64,000 nt of DNA from Ignavibacteria bacterium (lineage in GTDB: Bacteria; Bacteroidota; Ignavibacteria; Kapaibacteriales; UBA4661), in the NCBI GenBank assembly GCA_947459425.1, contig CANHDJ010000003.1, positions 1 through 64,000 on the forward strand, given 5' to 3'. The notes beneath the pieces are model-generated. The model had not been told where the DNA came from and did not search any database. It saw nothing but the letters and a program-made list of their open reading frames with translations. The position numbers were made by a program, and so were the translations under genes. How positions within the stretch are numbered: the first letter of the stretch is position 1; every line of letters starts with the position of its first letter. Below are positions 9,548-19,540 of this stretch, in pieces.

Positions 9548-12103
9548 CTAACCCTTCTCTTGCGGCGGGGCAGGCAGAATCACCCCTTTGGGGCGACGAA
9601 ATTCTAAGCGTAATGCCTTGGGTGCATCGTTAGGAAGGCGGAATTGCTCACTCATGCGTAAGCCACAGAGCCAAACAATCTGTTCCCCTTCCGGCATTGC
9701 TGCAACAAGAACGAGGACATTTTGGCGGTTAAAAAAGGAAATTTTAGAATTGGTCAAATAATCGCTGACTTTCATCGTCCCCTTCATGCCAAGTGGCGTA
9801 AAGACATCGCCCGGCTGCCATGTGCGGAGCGTCATGCGATAAGGAAGAATATCCGTATTGATAAATTCCACGGCTGGGTCGGCGGTAAATTTCACATTTT
9901 TTCGGTCAATTTCCTCTAAGAAAATCCGCCAACCACCGAAATCGTAATGATTATTTTTTTCCACACGGACGTTGAGGTTATAGACTCCGGGCGCTGGAGC
10001 AAGGACAATCATGGTGCGGTCGCGCAATGCCACGAAACCCCGCATCACATCTGCTTTTGTGCCAACTTCCGCCTCGACAAGCGCTAAAATCCTATCAACG
10101 GCATCAAAACTGAGCGTAAGACCAAAACGGCGCTGTACCGTGTGCCGGACAAGTTCACTTTGCAAAAAGCGCTTTTGTACGCGGAGCGCCGTAATGTTCA
10201 GCCCAATATACGGCTGAAACTCCTCTTCGACCAGCAATGACGGCAAGATGCGCTCGACAGTTTCACGCACCAATTCATCCGCGCCCAAAATAATTTGAGA
10301 AGTGCGATTCAAAACATCTACAATGCCTGATGAATACTCACGTTCAAGCAAAGGCAGAAGTTCATTGCGGATTTTATTACGACGAAAAACGGACTGCGAA
10401 TTAGAAGAATCCTCGCGCCACGACAACCCACGCAAGGCGGCGTATTCCTGAATTTCTGCTTTTTTCATGCTCAAAAGCGGACGCACAAGTTTAGTGTGAT
10501 CGCCGAAAGCACGTTGCGCCGGAATCCCTGAAAGCCCCGTCAACCCTGAACCGCGAAGCATATTCATCAGCACTGTTTCGACCGAATCATTCAGCGTGTG
10601 TGCCGTCAAAACAGCGTCCGCACGGCGTTTGTAGGCAACAAATTCTAAAAATTTATAGCGCAATTCGCGCCCCGCCTGCTCCAAGGACATACTCTGAATC
10701 TCGGCAAACCGCCCTACGTCTGCCCATGCGATATAGCACGGAATATCGTAGCGTTTGCAGGTTTCGCGGACAAAGTTTGCGTCCTGTTCCGATTCTACGC
10801 CGCGCAGACGGTGGTTGAAATGCACCACCGCAATCGAAAGTGAGCGTTTCCCTTGCGCTTCCGACGTTGTTTGGCGCGAAATACACATCAGCATATCCAA
10901 CAGCACCAGCGAATCCACGCCACCACTGACGGCAACGACAATCTCTGTTGCAAGCGGCAATTCAGCTTCATACCGTAAAATATTTTGTAAACGCTGATGG
11001 AAAGCCGTTGTTGCCGTAGGCATAGTGTCAAACACCGCATCAAGTGGCACTGCGGCTGGATAGACACGCTCCGGGCGTTGCTGGGAACGGCGATGGCGCG
11101 ATTCGTAACGCACTGGCGAGGGTTGCGCAGATTGCGCGGGTTTATGCGGATTGGGCGAATACAATTTGAAGCCAATAGCGGGATGCAAGTCCACACCAGG
11201 CGGACGCGGCTTTTCCGACGATTTTGGTAATGGCACGTAGCGTCCGCCATTGCGGGCGATAAGGACTTCCTGCATTGTTTCAATCACATCACCAAATGGA
11301 CTTTTCACATCTGCCGGCTCATCAATCGGTTGCGGACGTTTGACGGGTTTTGGCGGTGTTTGTGCATCGGGCGTGGAAGTGCCGTCACCTTCTTGCAGAC
11401 GCTTTGACCTTGGTTTTGCAGCTATCTCTTTTGTTTTTATCGGTAATTCTGCCGCTTTTTCAGGCGCGAACTTTTCAAGGACAAAGCCGCTTGGAATAAG
11501 GCTTACGGCTTGGCGCTCCGCCAAATGGAGCATCAAAGCTTGTTCTTGACGAACAGCACGCAAAGCATCATCTTCGAGCGGATTCAAAAACAAATGTTCA
11601 TTTTCCAACGCGGCAAACGACGCGGGGAATTGCGGAACAAAAAGAGTGCCTATCGTTGCACTATCGCGGGCTGTTGCCATTGACGGCGACGGCACACGCG
11701 CTGCAATGATGGTCTCGGCACGTTCTTCGCTCCGTTTTTCAGCACGTTGTGGTGCGCTTTGCTTGGGTGCAGAGCGCGGCGAAGGTCGGGAAGAATGGTG
11801 TGGCTTGCTGCCACGACCGGAGGAGCGCCCGCCACCACGAGAAAAATCCCCATGCGAAGCGTCATTTGGCGGGAAGCCGCCATGCTGAAAGTTATCACGG
11901 GGAAAATTATCGCGTTGGGAGTCGTCTCGTTGAAACCCACCACGCTGGAAACCGTCACGCGGCGCACTACTACGGGAATGAGGACGGCGTGAGGAATTAT
12001 GCTGTTGCGGAGGAACGCTATTGCCGCCGGGGTTCGGCGAATCAAAGCGTGAACGCCCCGATGAGGGATTTGCCTCGTTGGGGCGGGAGGGTCGTCGTGC
12101 CAT
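9548..12103 (-). CDS. tilS: tRNA(Ile)-lysidine synthase with long disordered N-terminal extension
   Basis: EIVVAVSGGVDSLVLLDML PP-loop, HFNHRLRG, AHTLNDSVETVLMNMLRGSGLTGLSGI; C-terminal TilS domain (FTPLGMKGTMKVSDYL). About 360 residues precede the internal Met at 11023. Confidence 0.92.
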   Translation of the reverse strand: MARRPSRPNEANPSSGRSRFDSPNPGGNSVPPQQHNSSRRPHSRSSAPRDGFQRGGFQRDDSQRDNFPRDNFQHGGFPPNDASHGDFSRGGGRSSGRGSKPHHSSRPSPRSAPKQSAPQRAEKRSEERAETIIAARVPSPSMATARDSATIGTLFVPQFPASFAALENEHLFLNPLEDDALRAVRQEQALMLHLAERQAVSLIPSGFVLEKFAPEKAAELPIKTKEIAAKPRSKRLQEGDGTSTPDAQTPPKPVKRPQPIDEPADVKSPFGDVIETMQEVLIARNGGRYVPLPKSSEKPRPPGVDLHPAIGFKLYSPNPHKPAQSAQPSPVRYESRHRRSQQRPERVYPAAVPLDAVFDTMPTATTAFHQRLQNILRYEAELPLATEIVVAVSGGVDSLVLLDMLMCISRQTTSEAQGKRSLSIAVVHFNHRLRGVESEQDANFVRETCKRYDIPCYIAWADVGRFAEIQSMSLEQAGRELRYKFLEFVAYKRRADAVLTAHTLNDSVETVLMNMLRGSGLTGLSGIPAQRAFGDHTKLVRPLLSMKKAEIQEYAALRGLSWREDSSNSQSVFRRNKIRNELLPLLEREYSSGIVDVLNRTSQIILGADELVRETVERILPSLLVEEEFQPYIGLNITALRVQKRFLQSELVRHTVQRRFGLTLSFDAVDRILALVEAEVGTKADVMRGFVALRDRTMIVLAPAPGVYNLNVRVEKNNHYDFGGWRIFLEEIDRKNVKFTADPAVEFINTDILPYRMTLRTWQPGDVFTPLGMKGTMKVSDYLTNSKISFFNRQNVLVLVAAMPEGEQIVWLCGLRMSEQFRLPNDAPKALRLEFRRPKGVILPAPPQEKG

Positions 12104-12179
12104 TATCTCTGTGGTTATGTGGCAGTTTGCGCGAAACCTTGTTGCCGAAAAGCATGATTACTTGGTTTATCAGCGCAGT

Positions 12180-13214
12180 TTATACTGCCATCGCGTGTTC
12201 TTCGTATTCTGTTAATTCTGCTGAATAGTGTTCAGCGTTGCCACGTTCCAAAAGCTGTGCGTGGTAGAGCCAAAGCCGCTCTTCTACCTGTGCAAAACTG
12301 TCGTAGCGCATAATATCTCGGCGGACACTGGAGGCATCGTACAAGCCCTTCAGGTAACCGCTATAAAACTTCCGAAACTCCCGCACAGCAAGCCCTTCGC
12401 CTTTGAATGCTACCGAATGGCGCAAATGCTGTAAGCAAAGGTCAATGCGCTCTTGAAGGCTTGGCGAGGCTTCTGCTTCGCCCGTGCGGAGATAGGTTTT
12501 TGCCTGACGAAAAATGAAGGGATTGGTGATTGCGGCGCGTCCTATCATCACGGCATCGCAGCCTGTCATATCAAAGGCGCGGCGACAATCTTCGGGCGTA
12601 TTTACGTCGCCATTCAAAATAATGGGAATATTCACTGCTTGCTTGACTTTTTCCACCCATGACCAGTCCGCAGCACCTTCGTGTCCCATGTCTCTGGTGC
12701 GGCAGTGAATCGCCAACGCAGCTATGCCCGCTTCCTGCTCCAAGCGTTTTGCTAAATCAACGATAATGATGGAATTTTTATCCCAACCAAGGCGCGTTTT
12801 GACCGTTACGGGTAATTTTACGGCATCAACAAGCGTTTTTGCCATCGTGACCATCGTATCGGGTTCTTTGAGCAAGGCGGCACCGGCACTGCGGGCAACG
12901 ACATTTTTGACCCAACAGCCGCAGTTAATATCCAAAAAATCAGGCTCAGAAGCCTCGGCGATGAGTGCAGCTTCTTTCATCACGTCCAAATTACCACCGA
13001 AAATTTGAATTGCTACGGGGTGTTCGTCTTCGTGTAGGGTAAGTTTTTTGACCGAACGCCAGGCATCCCGCACCAAACCTTCAGAGGAAATAAATTCGGT
13101 ATAGACAATATCCGCACCGAGATTACGGCACAAGACGCGAAAGGGCAAATCGCTGACTTCTTCCATTGGCGCAAGAAATACGCCTTGTTCGACTTCGATA
13201 GTTCCTATTTTCAT
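12180..13214 (-). CDS. dus: tRNA-dihydrouridine synthase (DusB-like)
   Basis: VFLAPMEEVSDLPFRVLCR, INCGCWVKNVV, GDVNTPEDC, GCDAVMIGRAAITNPF. Confidence 0.92.
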   Translation of the reverse strand: MKIGTIEVEQGVFLAPMEEVSDLPFRVLCRNLGADIVYTEFISSEGLVRDAWRSVKKLTLHEDEHPVAIQIFGGNLDVMKEAALIAEASEPDFLDINCGCWVKNVVARSAGAALLKEPDTMVTMAKTLVDAVKLPVTVKTRLGWDKNSIIIVDLAKRLEQEAGIAALAIHCRTRDMGHEGAADWSWVEKVKQAVNIPIILNGDVNTPEDCRRAFDMTGCDAVMIGRAAITNPFIFRQAKTYLRTGEAEASPSLQERIDLCLQHLRHSVAFKGEGLAVREFRKFYSGYLKGLYDASSVRRDIMRYDSFAQVEERLWLYHAQLLERGNAEHYSAELTEYEEHAMAV

Positions 13215-13403
13215 GGTTTTTTTTGCGCAAGACTTTTTGAATGCAGATTCAAACATAGTTGCCGACGGGCGGCGGAATGGAAGGCTTTTCAGAAAGAACT
13301 ATCTCACTCATCTGATTCAAAAACAAACAATCAACGCTTTTACAACGCTTCGATTTGATAATTTTTGGTAAATTTGAACAAACCGTAAAGATACGAAAAC
13401 TTT

Positions 13404-14123
13404 ATGTCCCAAGGAAGCATGATAAATAATTCTGCAATAAAACCCCTCGCGGTCGTTCTTCTGAGCGGCGGAATGGACTCGGCGGTCTGCGCCGCTATTG
13501 CTCACGCCGAAGGGTATGAAATAGCAGCATTGCACTTGAATTACGGACAGCGCACCCAAGAGCGCGAATTGAAGGCATTTCACGACGTAGCCGATTTTTA
13601 TCATGTTCAAAAGCGCCTTGTGGTGGATGTTTCCCATTTTGCTACGATTGGCGGGAGCAGTCTGACCGATGCGACGATAGACGTTTCCGATGCAGACTTG
13701 GTGAATACTGCCATACCGACCAGTTATGTACCGTTTCGCAATGCGAATATTCTCGCTATTGCGGTAAGTTGGGCAGAGGTTTTGGGCGCTAAGGCGCTCT
13801 ACATCGGGGCTGTGGAGGAAGATGGCAGTGGCTATCCCGATTGCCGACGCGAATTTTACGAGGCATTTCAAAATGTCATTGACACAGGGACGAAGCCCGA
13901 AACCCGCATTACTCTCCACACCCCGGTTATTACCTTTTCTAAAAAAGACATTGCCCAAAAAGGCGCAGCGCTTGGCGCTCCTTTGCATTTGACATGGAGT
14001 TGCTACAAGCGCAATGATTTTGCGTGCGGAGAATGTGATTCATGCGCTCTGCGTTTGCGCGGCTTCCGCTTGGCGGGCTTGGAAGATCCAATTTTATACG
14101 TGAAACGCCCGGTGTACGAGTAA
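13404..14123 (+). CDS. queC: 7-cyano-7-deazaguanine synthase QueC
   Basis: VVLLSGGMDSAVCAAIA; C-terminal zinc site CYKRNDFACGECDSCALRLRGF. Confidence 0.95.
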   Translation: MSQGSMINNSAIKPLAVVLLSGGMDSAVCAAIAHAEGYEIAALHLNYGQRTQERELKAFHDVADFYHVQKRLVVDVSHFATIGGSSLTDATIDVSDADLVNTAIPTSYVPFRNANILAIAVSWAEVLGAKALYIGAVEEDGSGYPDCRREFYEAFQNVIDTGTKPETRITLHTPVITFSKKDIAQKGAALGAPLHLTWSCYKRNDFACGECDSCALRLRGFRLAGLEDPILYVKRPVYE

Positions 14124-14179
14124 AATTTTTCGGAAAACAACGTAGATAATTATTTTTTTTCACAAATTCAGGAATAACA

Positions 14180-15283
14180 ATGATTTGGCGCTGTGATTTA
14201 GTTCCCCAATACGAAGCATACAAACCCGAAATTGATGCCGCAATCCAGCAAGTACTCATGTCTGGACGATATGTTCTGGCTGAGAATGTTGCTGCATTTG
14301 AACAAGAATTTTCCGACTATGTTGGCGTAAAGCATAGCGTTGGCGTGAATAGCGGCACGGACGCTTTGATGATGCCACTTTGGATGTGCGGCATTGAGCG
14401 CGGTGATGAAGTCATTACCACGCCGTTTACCGCCATTCCAACGTTTTCTGCTATACGGCATATTGGCGCAAAACCGATATTTCTCGACCTTGAGCCGGAT
14501 ACATTTTTGATGAATCTCGACCAACTCAAAAGTAAAATTACCGAGCGCACCAAAGCTATCGTTCCGGTGCATCTTTTCGGCAATGCGGTGGATGTGGAAC
14601 AGATTCGGGATATTGTCGGCAAGGATATGTTTATCGTCGAGGATTGCGCTCAATCGCATGGCGCAAAGGTGCGCGGTAAGATGACAGGCTCAATGGGCAA
14701 TTTTGCGGCGTTTAGCTTCTATCCGACAAAAAATCTTGGCGCTTACGGCGACGGCGGCTTAGTTGCAACGAACGACAAGGACGCAGCCGACTTGATGAAA
14801 AAACGCCGTATGTACGGTATGATTAGCAAAGATGAATTTGTTACCGACGGCATTAACACGCGCTTGGATGAACTTCAAGCCGCAATTTTGCGCGTAAAAT
14901 TGCGCCATCTGGACGCAATGAACAAGCGCCGCCAAGAGCTTGCGGCTATTTATGCGGATTTGCTGCCGAAAGAACACATCAAGCCTCAGGCTGTCCGCGA
15001 AGGTATGGAATCAGTCTGGCACGTGTACAGTGCTACGGTGAGCGGTCGCCGCGATGAACTCTTGCAATTCCTCGAAAGCCGCAATATTCAAGCAAATGTC
15101 TATTATCCAATGCCAACAACCAAGCAAAAAGGTTATATTGCAGCATTTGGCGAGGGTGCGCCCGCGCTGCCCGTGACGGAGCATCTTTCCAAGCACATTA
15201 TCGCCCTGCCATTTTACCCCGAAATGGACGTAAAAATCATGGAAACCGTTGCAAAAGCAATTCGTGAGTTTTATGGCGTGTAA
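14180..15283 (+). CDS. DegT/DnrJ/EryC1/StrS family PLP-dependent aminotransferase
   Basis: GVNSGTDALMMPLW, IVEDCAQSHGA, FSFYPTKNLGAYGDGG (PLP Lys). Confidence 0.95.
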   Translation: MIWRCDLVPQYEAYKPEIDAAIQQVLMSGRYVLAENVAAFEQEFSDYVGVKHSVGVNSGTDALMMPLWMCGIERGDEVITTPFTAIPTFSAIRHIGAKPIFLDLEPDTFLMNLDQLKSKITERTKAIVPVHLFGNAVDVEQIRDIVGKDMFIVEDCAQSHGAKVRGKMTGSMGNFAAFSFYPTKNLGAYGDGGLVATNDKDAADLMKKRRMYGMISKDEFVTDGINTRLDELQAAILRVKLRHLDAMNKRRQELAAIYADLLPKEHIKPQAVREGMESVWHVYSATVSGRRDELLQFLESRNIQANVYYPMPTTKQKGYIAAFGEGAPALPVTEHLSKHIIALPFYPEMDVKIMETVAKAIREFYGV

Positions 15284-15324
15284 AGAATTATTTGCGTGAG
15301 AAGCGCATCATTTCCCCTAGACGA

Positions 15325-16236
15325 ATGCAATTACAAACATTATCCGAATGGAATACTGGCGTGGAAGTCCTGCACAATAGCGACTTCCACGCTTTGACGT
15401 TTGACGTGCGAAATCTTCTGCCTCAAACACTCACCTACTGCGGCAATGCCGTGTATTTAGCGCGAAGCCTCGCATTAGAGCGGGTTTCGGCGATATTGAC
15501 CACGCGCACAGCGTTAGATGAATTGGTGAAAACAGCTTCCATTCCTGTGGGAAAGGGTATTGCTATTTCAAACGCGCCTAAAAATGATTTTTTTGCGTTT
15601 CATAATTATCTTGCCGCCAAGACTGATTTTTACACTCGTCCCGACAACACGAGTATTGGTGCGGGCTGCACGATTGGAAAGTTTGCCAGCATTGATGCGC
15701 ATAATGTGGTGATTGGCGACGGTGTCGTCATCGAAGACTTTGTGCGCATTGGCGCAAATACGGTCATTGGCAATGGCGCAATTATTCGTTCCGGCACAGC
15801 CATTGGCGGGGATGGTTTCCAATTTATGCGTTTCCCCAACACAATCGGAAAAGTTGCTCATGCCGGAGGCGTGAGTATTGGAGCGGGCGTAGAGATGCAA
15901 GCGCATTGCATGATTGACAAACACATCTTCGGTGGCGATACCATTATTGGCAATGATACGAAACTTGCCGACGACGCTCACATTGCGCATTGTGCAAAAG
16001 TCGGAGAACGCTGTTTGGTTGCCGCAGGAGCAATTATCTTGGGCAGCACGGTTGTTGGGAATGATGTTTGGGTTGGTCCGGGAGCAATCGTATCGAACGA
16101 ATTGGATATTGGCGACAAAGCATTTATCACGCTAGGCGCAGTTGTCACGCGGGATGTGGGCGTGGGTGAGAAAGTCAGTGGTAATTTTGCCGTTCCACAC
16201 GACCGCTTTTTAGAACATTTGCGGGAAATTCGTTGA
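15325..16236 (+). CDS. LpxD-like hexapeptide-repeat N-acyltransferase
   Basis: Left-handed beta-helix repeats (TIGAGCTIGKFASIDAHNVVIGDGVVIEDF..., GDGFQF, HIAHCAKVGERCLVAAGA). Confidence 0.85.
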   Translation: MQLQTLSEWNTGVEVLHNSDFHALTFDVRNLLPQTLTYCGNAVYLARSLALERVSAILTTRTALDELVKTASIPVGKGIAISNAPKNDFFAFHNYLAAKTDFYTRPDNTSIGAGCTIGKFASIDAHNVVIGDGVVIEDFVRIGANTVIGNGAIIRSGTAIGGDGFQFMRFPNTIGKVAHAGGVSIGAGVEMQAHCMIDKHIFGGDTIIGNDTKLADDAHIAHCAKVGERCLVAAGAIILGSTVVGNDVWVGPGAIVSNELDIGDKAFITLGAVVTRDVGVGEKVSGNFAVPHDRFLEHLREIR

Positions 16237-16258
16237 CGATATTTTCACGAAGTTTCCG

Positions 16259-16266
16259 TATCTTTG
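16259..16266 (+). promoter_or_regulatory. candidate Bacteroidota -7 element TATCTTTG upstream of the GT2 gene
   Basis: TATCTTTG matches TAnnTTTG; 63 nt before ATG 16329. Confidence 0.5.
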
Positions 16267-16328
16267 CAGTCTTTGACAAAATTTTCACTTCATCTATCTG
16301 TCAAACTCTTGACTTTCCTGCTCTTGCA

Positions 16329-17036
16329 ATGAATACAACCGATTACTCTCTGTCCATTATTGTTCCGGTCTATAACGAAGTAGAATTGCTTGCTCCGGCG
16401 ATACGCCAGATTGATGCTTTCGTCAAACCACATTTCACAAAGCATGAAATCGTAATTATCGAAAGCGGCAGCACCGATGGTACGGGCGAACTTTGTGACC
16501 GATTGGCAGATGAACTTCCCAGTGTCCGTGTAGTGCATGAGGGCGGGCGTAATGGCTTTGGGTCGGCACTGAAACGCGGATACAGGGAAGCCGCGAATGA
16601 TTGGGTCTGGTTTGTTACCGCCGATACGCCATTTCCCTTGGAATCTATCGTGGAAGCAAAAAAACTTTTCCCACAATACGATTGTGTTCTGAGCTATCGT
16701 TCCGAAGACACGCGCAAAAGTTTCTTTCGCAAGATTCAATCGGTCGTGTACAATACTCTCGTCAAAACCACGCTGGGACTGCGTGTCAAACACGTCAATT
16801 CTGCCTTCAAAGTCTTTAAGCGCGAGGTCATTCAATCGCTGCCACTGATTTCCAACGGTTGGTTTATTGATGCTGAAACGCTCTACTGGCTCACCCAACG
16901 CAACGTCCGCTACACCGAAATCCCCGTGCCGCTTATAGACCGCACGGGCGGTCATTCCACGATTACGCTTTCTACACCACTGACGTTGCTTAAAGAATTA
17001 CGGCGTTTTTTGCAGGAGCGCAAAAAATTTCAATAA
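16329..17036 (+). CDS. glycosyltransferase family 2
   Basis: YSLSIIVPVYNEVELL, IVIIESGSTDGTGE, VWFVTADTPFP. Confidence 0.92.
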   Translation: MNTTDYSLSIIVPVYNEVELLAPAIRQIDAFVKPHFTKHEIVIIESGSTDGTGELCDRLADELPSVRVVHEGGRNGFGSALKRGYREAANDWVWFVTADTPFPLESIVEAKKLFPQYDCVLSYRSEDTRKSFFRKIQSVVYNTLVKTTLGLRVKHVNSAFKVFKREVIQSLPLISNGWFIDAETLYWLTQRNVRYTEIPVPLIDRTGGHSTITLSTPLTLLKELRRFLQERKKFQ

Positions 17037-17057
17037 GTTTCTGATTCCACCTCTGCT

Positions 17058-18269
17058 ATGCGTATTCTCACGGTACTTTCTCGCATCCCGTATCCTCTCA
17101 CGGATGGTGGAGCAATTCTTTCTTACAATACACTTAAATTCTTGCACCGTGCCGGACATGAACTCCACGTCGTAGCACTCAACACCAACAAACATTTCCA
17201 GCCGCCGAAGGTGCTGCACGATGTTTGCACGAGTATTCAGACGGTCGCAATCAATACCGATATTACGCCATTGGGAGCGCTTCGCAGCGCACTTCGGGGA
17301 GAATCCTATATTTCGAGCCGCTTCTATTCCGAGCCTTTTAAAAATCTACTCGTGAAAACCCTTCACACGACCCCCGTAGATATTATTCATCTTGACCACA
17401 CACTCATTGCGTGGTATGCCAAGTCCATTCGCCAACATTTAGCCCAATATCCTCCTGTTGTTTTGCGGACGCATAACGTTGAGTATATGATTCAAGAGCG
17501 CCTTGGTAATCAAGAAACAATGCCGCTCCGCCGTTGGTATCGCCATTATGCCGCCGCACAAATGAAGGCATTTGAACGGCGCTATTTTTCGGAGTGCGAC
17601 GGCGTAATCGCTATCACGCCCGAAGACGCGGCAGAAATCCGTACAATGGGCTACACAGGCGCTTTGGAGGTCGTTCCGGCTGGTGTGGATATGAGTATTT
17701 TTACATCGAACCCAGCAATTACACCGCTTCCTCAGACGCTTTGCTATATCGGCGGAATGGATTGGATGCCCAATCGTGAGGCAATGCAGTGGTTTATGGA
17801 GAAGGTCATGCCGCTTTTGCGTGAACAACTGCCGGAAGTCGCATTCCATCTGGCGGGAAAGCGGATGTCGCCAGACGTTCTTACCTACGGCGAACAGCCG
17901 AATGTCTATGTTCATCCCGACGTGCCGTCAGCATCAGAATTTCTGCAGTCTCACGAAATATTGGTGGTTCCACTTTTAAGTGGTGGCGGTATGCGGTTAA
18001 AAATTATCGAAGCAATGGCGCTGGGAATGCCGATCATTTCAACTCGTATCGGTGCAGAGGGCATCGCAGTGCGCGACGGCGAAAGCGTTCTTTTTGCGGA
18101 AACCCCACAAGAATTTGTCCAATCTATCCAGCGTTTACTGGAAAACCCCTCACTGAAGCGGCATTTGGGAGAAAATGCGCAGCGCATTGCGCGGGAGAAC
18201 TATACGTGGGAGGCGGTTGTAGCGCGGCAAGTGCGGTTTTATGAAACATTGATGCAGCAAAGTTCGTAA
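17058..18269 (+). CDS. glycosyltransferase family 4/1 (GT-B fold)
   Basis: ILTVLSRIPYPLTDGGAI, CYIGGMDWMPNREAMQWF, VVPLLSGGGMRLKIIEAMALGMPIISTRIGAEGI. Confidence 0.92.
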   Translation: MRILTVLSRIPYPLTDGGAILSYNTLKFLHRAGHELHVVALNTNKHFQPPKVLHDVCTSIQTVAINTDITPLGALRSALRGESYISSRFYSEPFKNLLVKTLHTTPVDIIHLDHTLIAWYAKSIRQHLAQYPPVVLRTHNVEYMIQERLGNQETMPLRRWYRHYAAAQMKAFERRYFSECDGVIAITPEDAAEIRTMGYTGALEVVPAGVDMSIFTSNPAITPLPQTLCYIGGMDWMPNREAMQWFMEKVMPLLREQLPEVAFHLAGKRMSPDVLTYGEQPNVYVHPDVPSASEFLQSHEILVVPLLSGGGMRLKIIEAMALGMPIISTRIGAEGIAVRDGESVLFAETPQEFVQSIQRLLENPSLKRHLGENAQRIARENYTWEAVVARQVRFYETLMQQSS

Positions 18270-18346
18270 AAAATTGAGTAGGCAAAGAAAATAAAATATA
18301 CGTTCATTCGTTTATCCGAGTAAGAGAATACAGAAACAAAAAACTC

Positions 18347-18378
18347 TTTGGTAAAACGCCAAGAAGTCCGTAGATTTG
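18347..18378 (+). promoter_or_regulatory. candidate Bacteroidota promoter (TTTG-N20-TAGATTTG) upstream of the primary sigma factor gene
   Basis: TTTG at 18347-18350 and TAGATTTG at 18371-18378; start codon at 18494. Confidence 0.55.
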
Positions 18379-18493
18379 AAGTTTGCCTTTTCAGACTAAC
18401 GACTCTTAATGTCGTGTCGGAAAGGGGCAGGGCAAGGCGTTTTATCCGCTATTCGGATTGTACAAGAAGAATCTTTAGACTTTCACAAGAACC

Positions 18494-19357
18494 ATGCGCA
18501 TAACCAAACAATATACAAACCGCGAAAGTCAGTCGCTGGATAAATATTTGCAGGAAATCGGACGAGTTGAACTCCTGACGGGCGATGAAGAAATCGAAAT
18601 CGCCAAGCAAATTAAAAAAGGTGGTGATGAGGGGCAATACGCAATGGAACGCTTGACCAAAGCAAATTTGCGCTTTGTCGTTTCGGTAGCAAAGCAATAT
18701 CAAAATCAAGGTCTGTCGCTTGGCGACTTGATAAATGAAGGAAATTTGGGCTTGATTAAAGCAGCAAAGCGTTTTGATGAAACACGCGGCTTTAAGTTCA
18801 TTTCCTATGCCGTATGGTGGATTCGCCAATCTATTTTGCAAGCGCTTGCCGAGCAGTCGCGGATTGTTCGCCTGCCGCTTAATCGCGTTGGTGCGCTGAA
18901 CAAAATTGGCAAAAAGTATAGCGAGTTGGAACAAGCATACGAGCGCGAACCAACAAGCGCAGAACTCGCCGAGCAGCTTGATATGAGCATGAGCGAAGTC
19001 ACCGACACCATCAAAATTTCCGGACGACACTTGTCGGTTGATGCCCCGTTCAATGATGGCGAAGATAATCGCCTTTTGGACGTACTTCCCAACGAACAAC
19101 AGCCGCCACCGGATCATGGGTTGATGGCAGAATCTCTCCGCGTCGAGGTACGACGCGCTCTTTCAACGCTGTCCGAGCGCGAAGCAGAAGTTGTCCGGCT
19201 GTATTTCGGGCTTGATAACGAGCATTCACTAACGCTGGAAGAAATTGGAGAACGCTTTAATTTGACCCGTGAACGTGTCCGCCAAATCAAGGAAAAAGCT
19301 ATCCGCCGTTTACGCCACGCATCGCGTTCAAAAGCGCTTCGGGCGTACCTTGGATAA
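18494..19357 (+). CDS. rpoD: RNA polymerase sigma factor RpoD/SigA
   Basis: [92 protein letters not shown]. Confidence 0.97.
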   Translation: MRITKQYTNRESQSLDKYLQEIGRVELLTGDEEIEIAKQIKKGGDEGQYAMERLTKANLRFVVSVAKQYQNQGLSLGDLINEGNLGLIKAAKRFDETRGFKFISYAVWWIRQSILQALAEQSRIVRLPLNRVGALNKIGKKYSELEQAYEREPTSAELAEQLDMSMSEVTDTIKISGRHLSVDAPFNDGEDNRLLDVLPNEQQPPPDHGLMAESLRVEVRRALSTLSEREAEVVRLYFGLDNEHSLTLEEIGERFNLTRERVRQIKEKAIRRLRHASRSKALRAYLG

Positions 19358-19459
19358 TGCGGAATTATTGCCAATTTGGGTTTGACAGAAGCATGATTTC
19401 ATGCGCTGCTGTCCCAATGTTCCCTTACTTCATTACTTAGGTATCATCCTACTTGCAGA

Positions 19460-19500
19460 CCCGAAAACAAGACATTCTCTTGATTTTCGGGTTTTTCTTG
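19460..19500 (+). terminator. terminator between rpoD and ftsY
   Basis: CCCGAAAACAAG-acattct-CTTGATTTTCGGG followed by TTTTTCTTG. Confidence 0.75.
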
Positions 19501-19540
19501 TTTGGCTGCACTATTCAATTTTTATCCTTTTTTCAAGATT

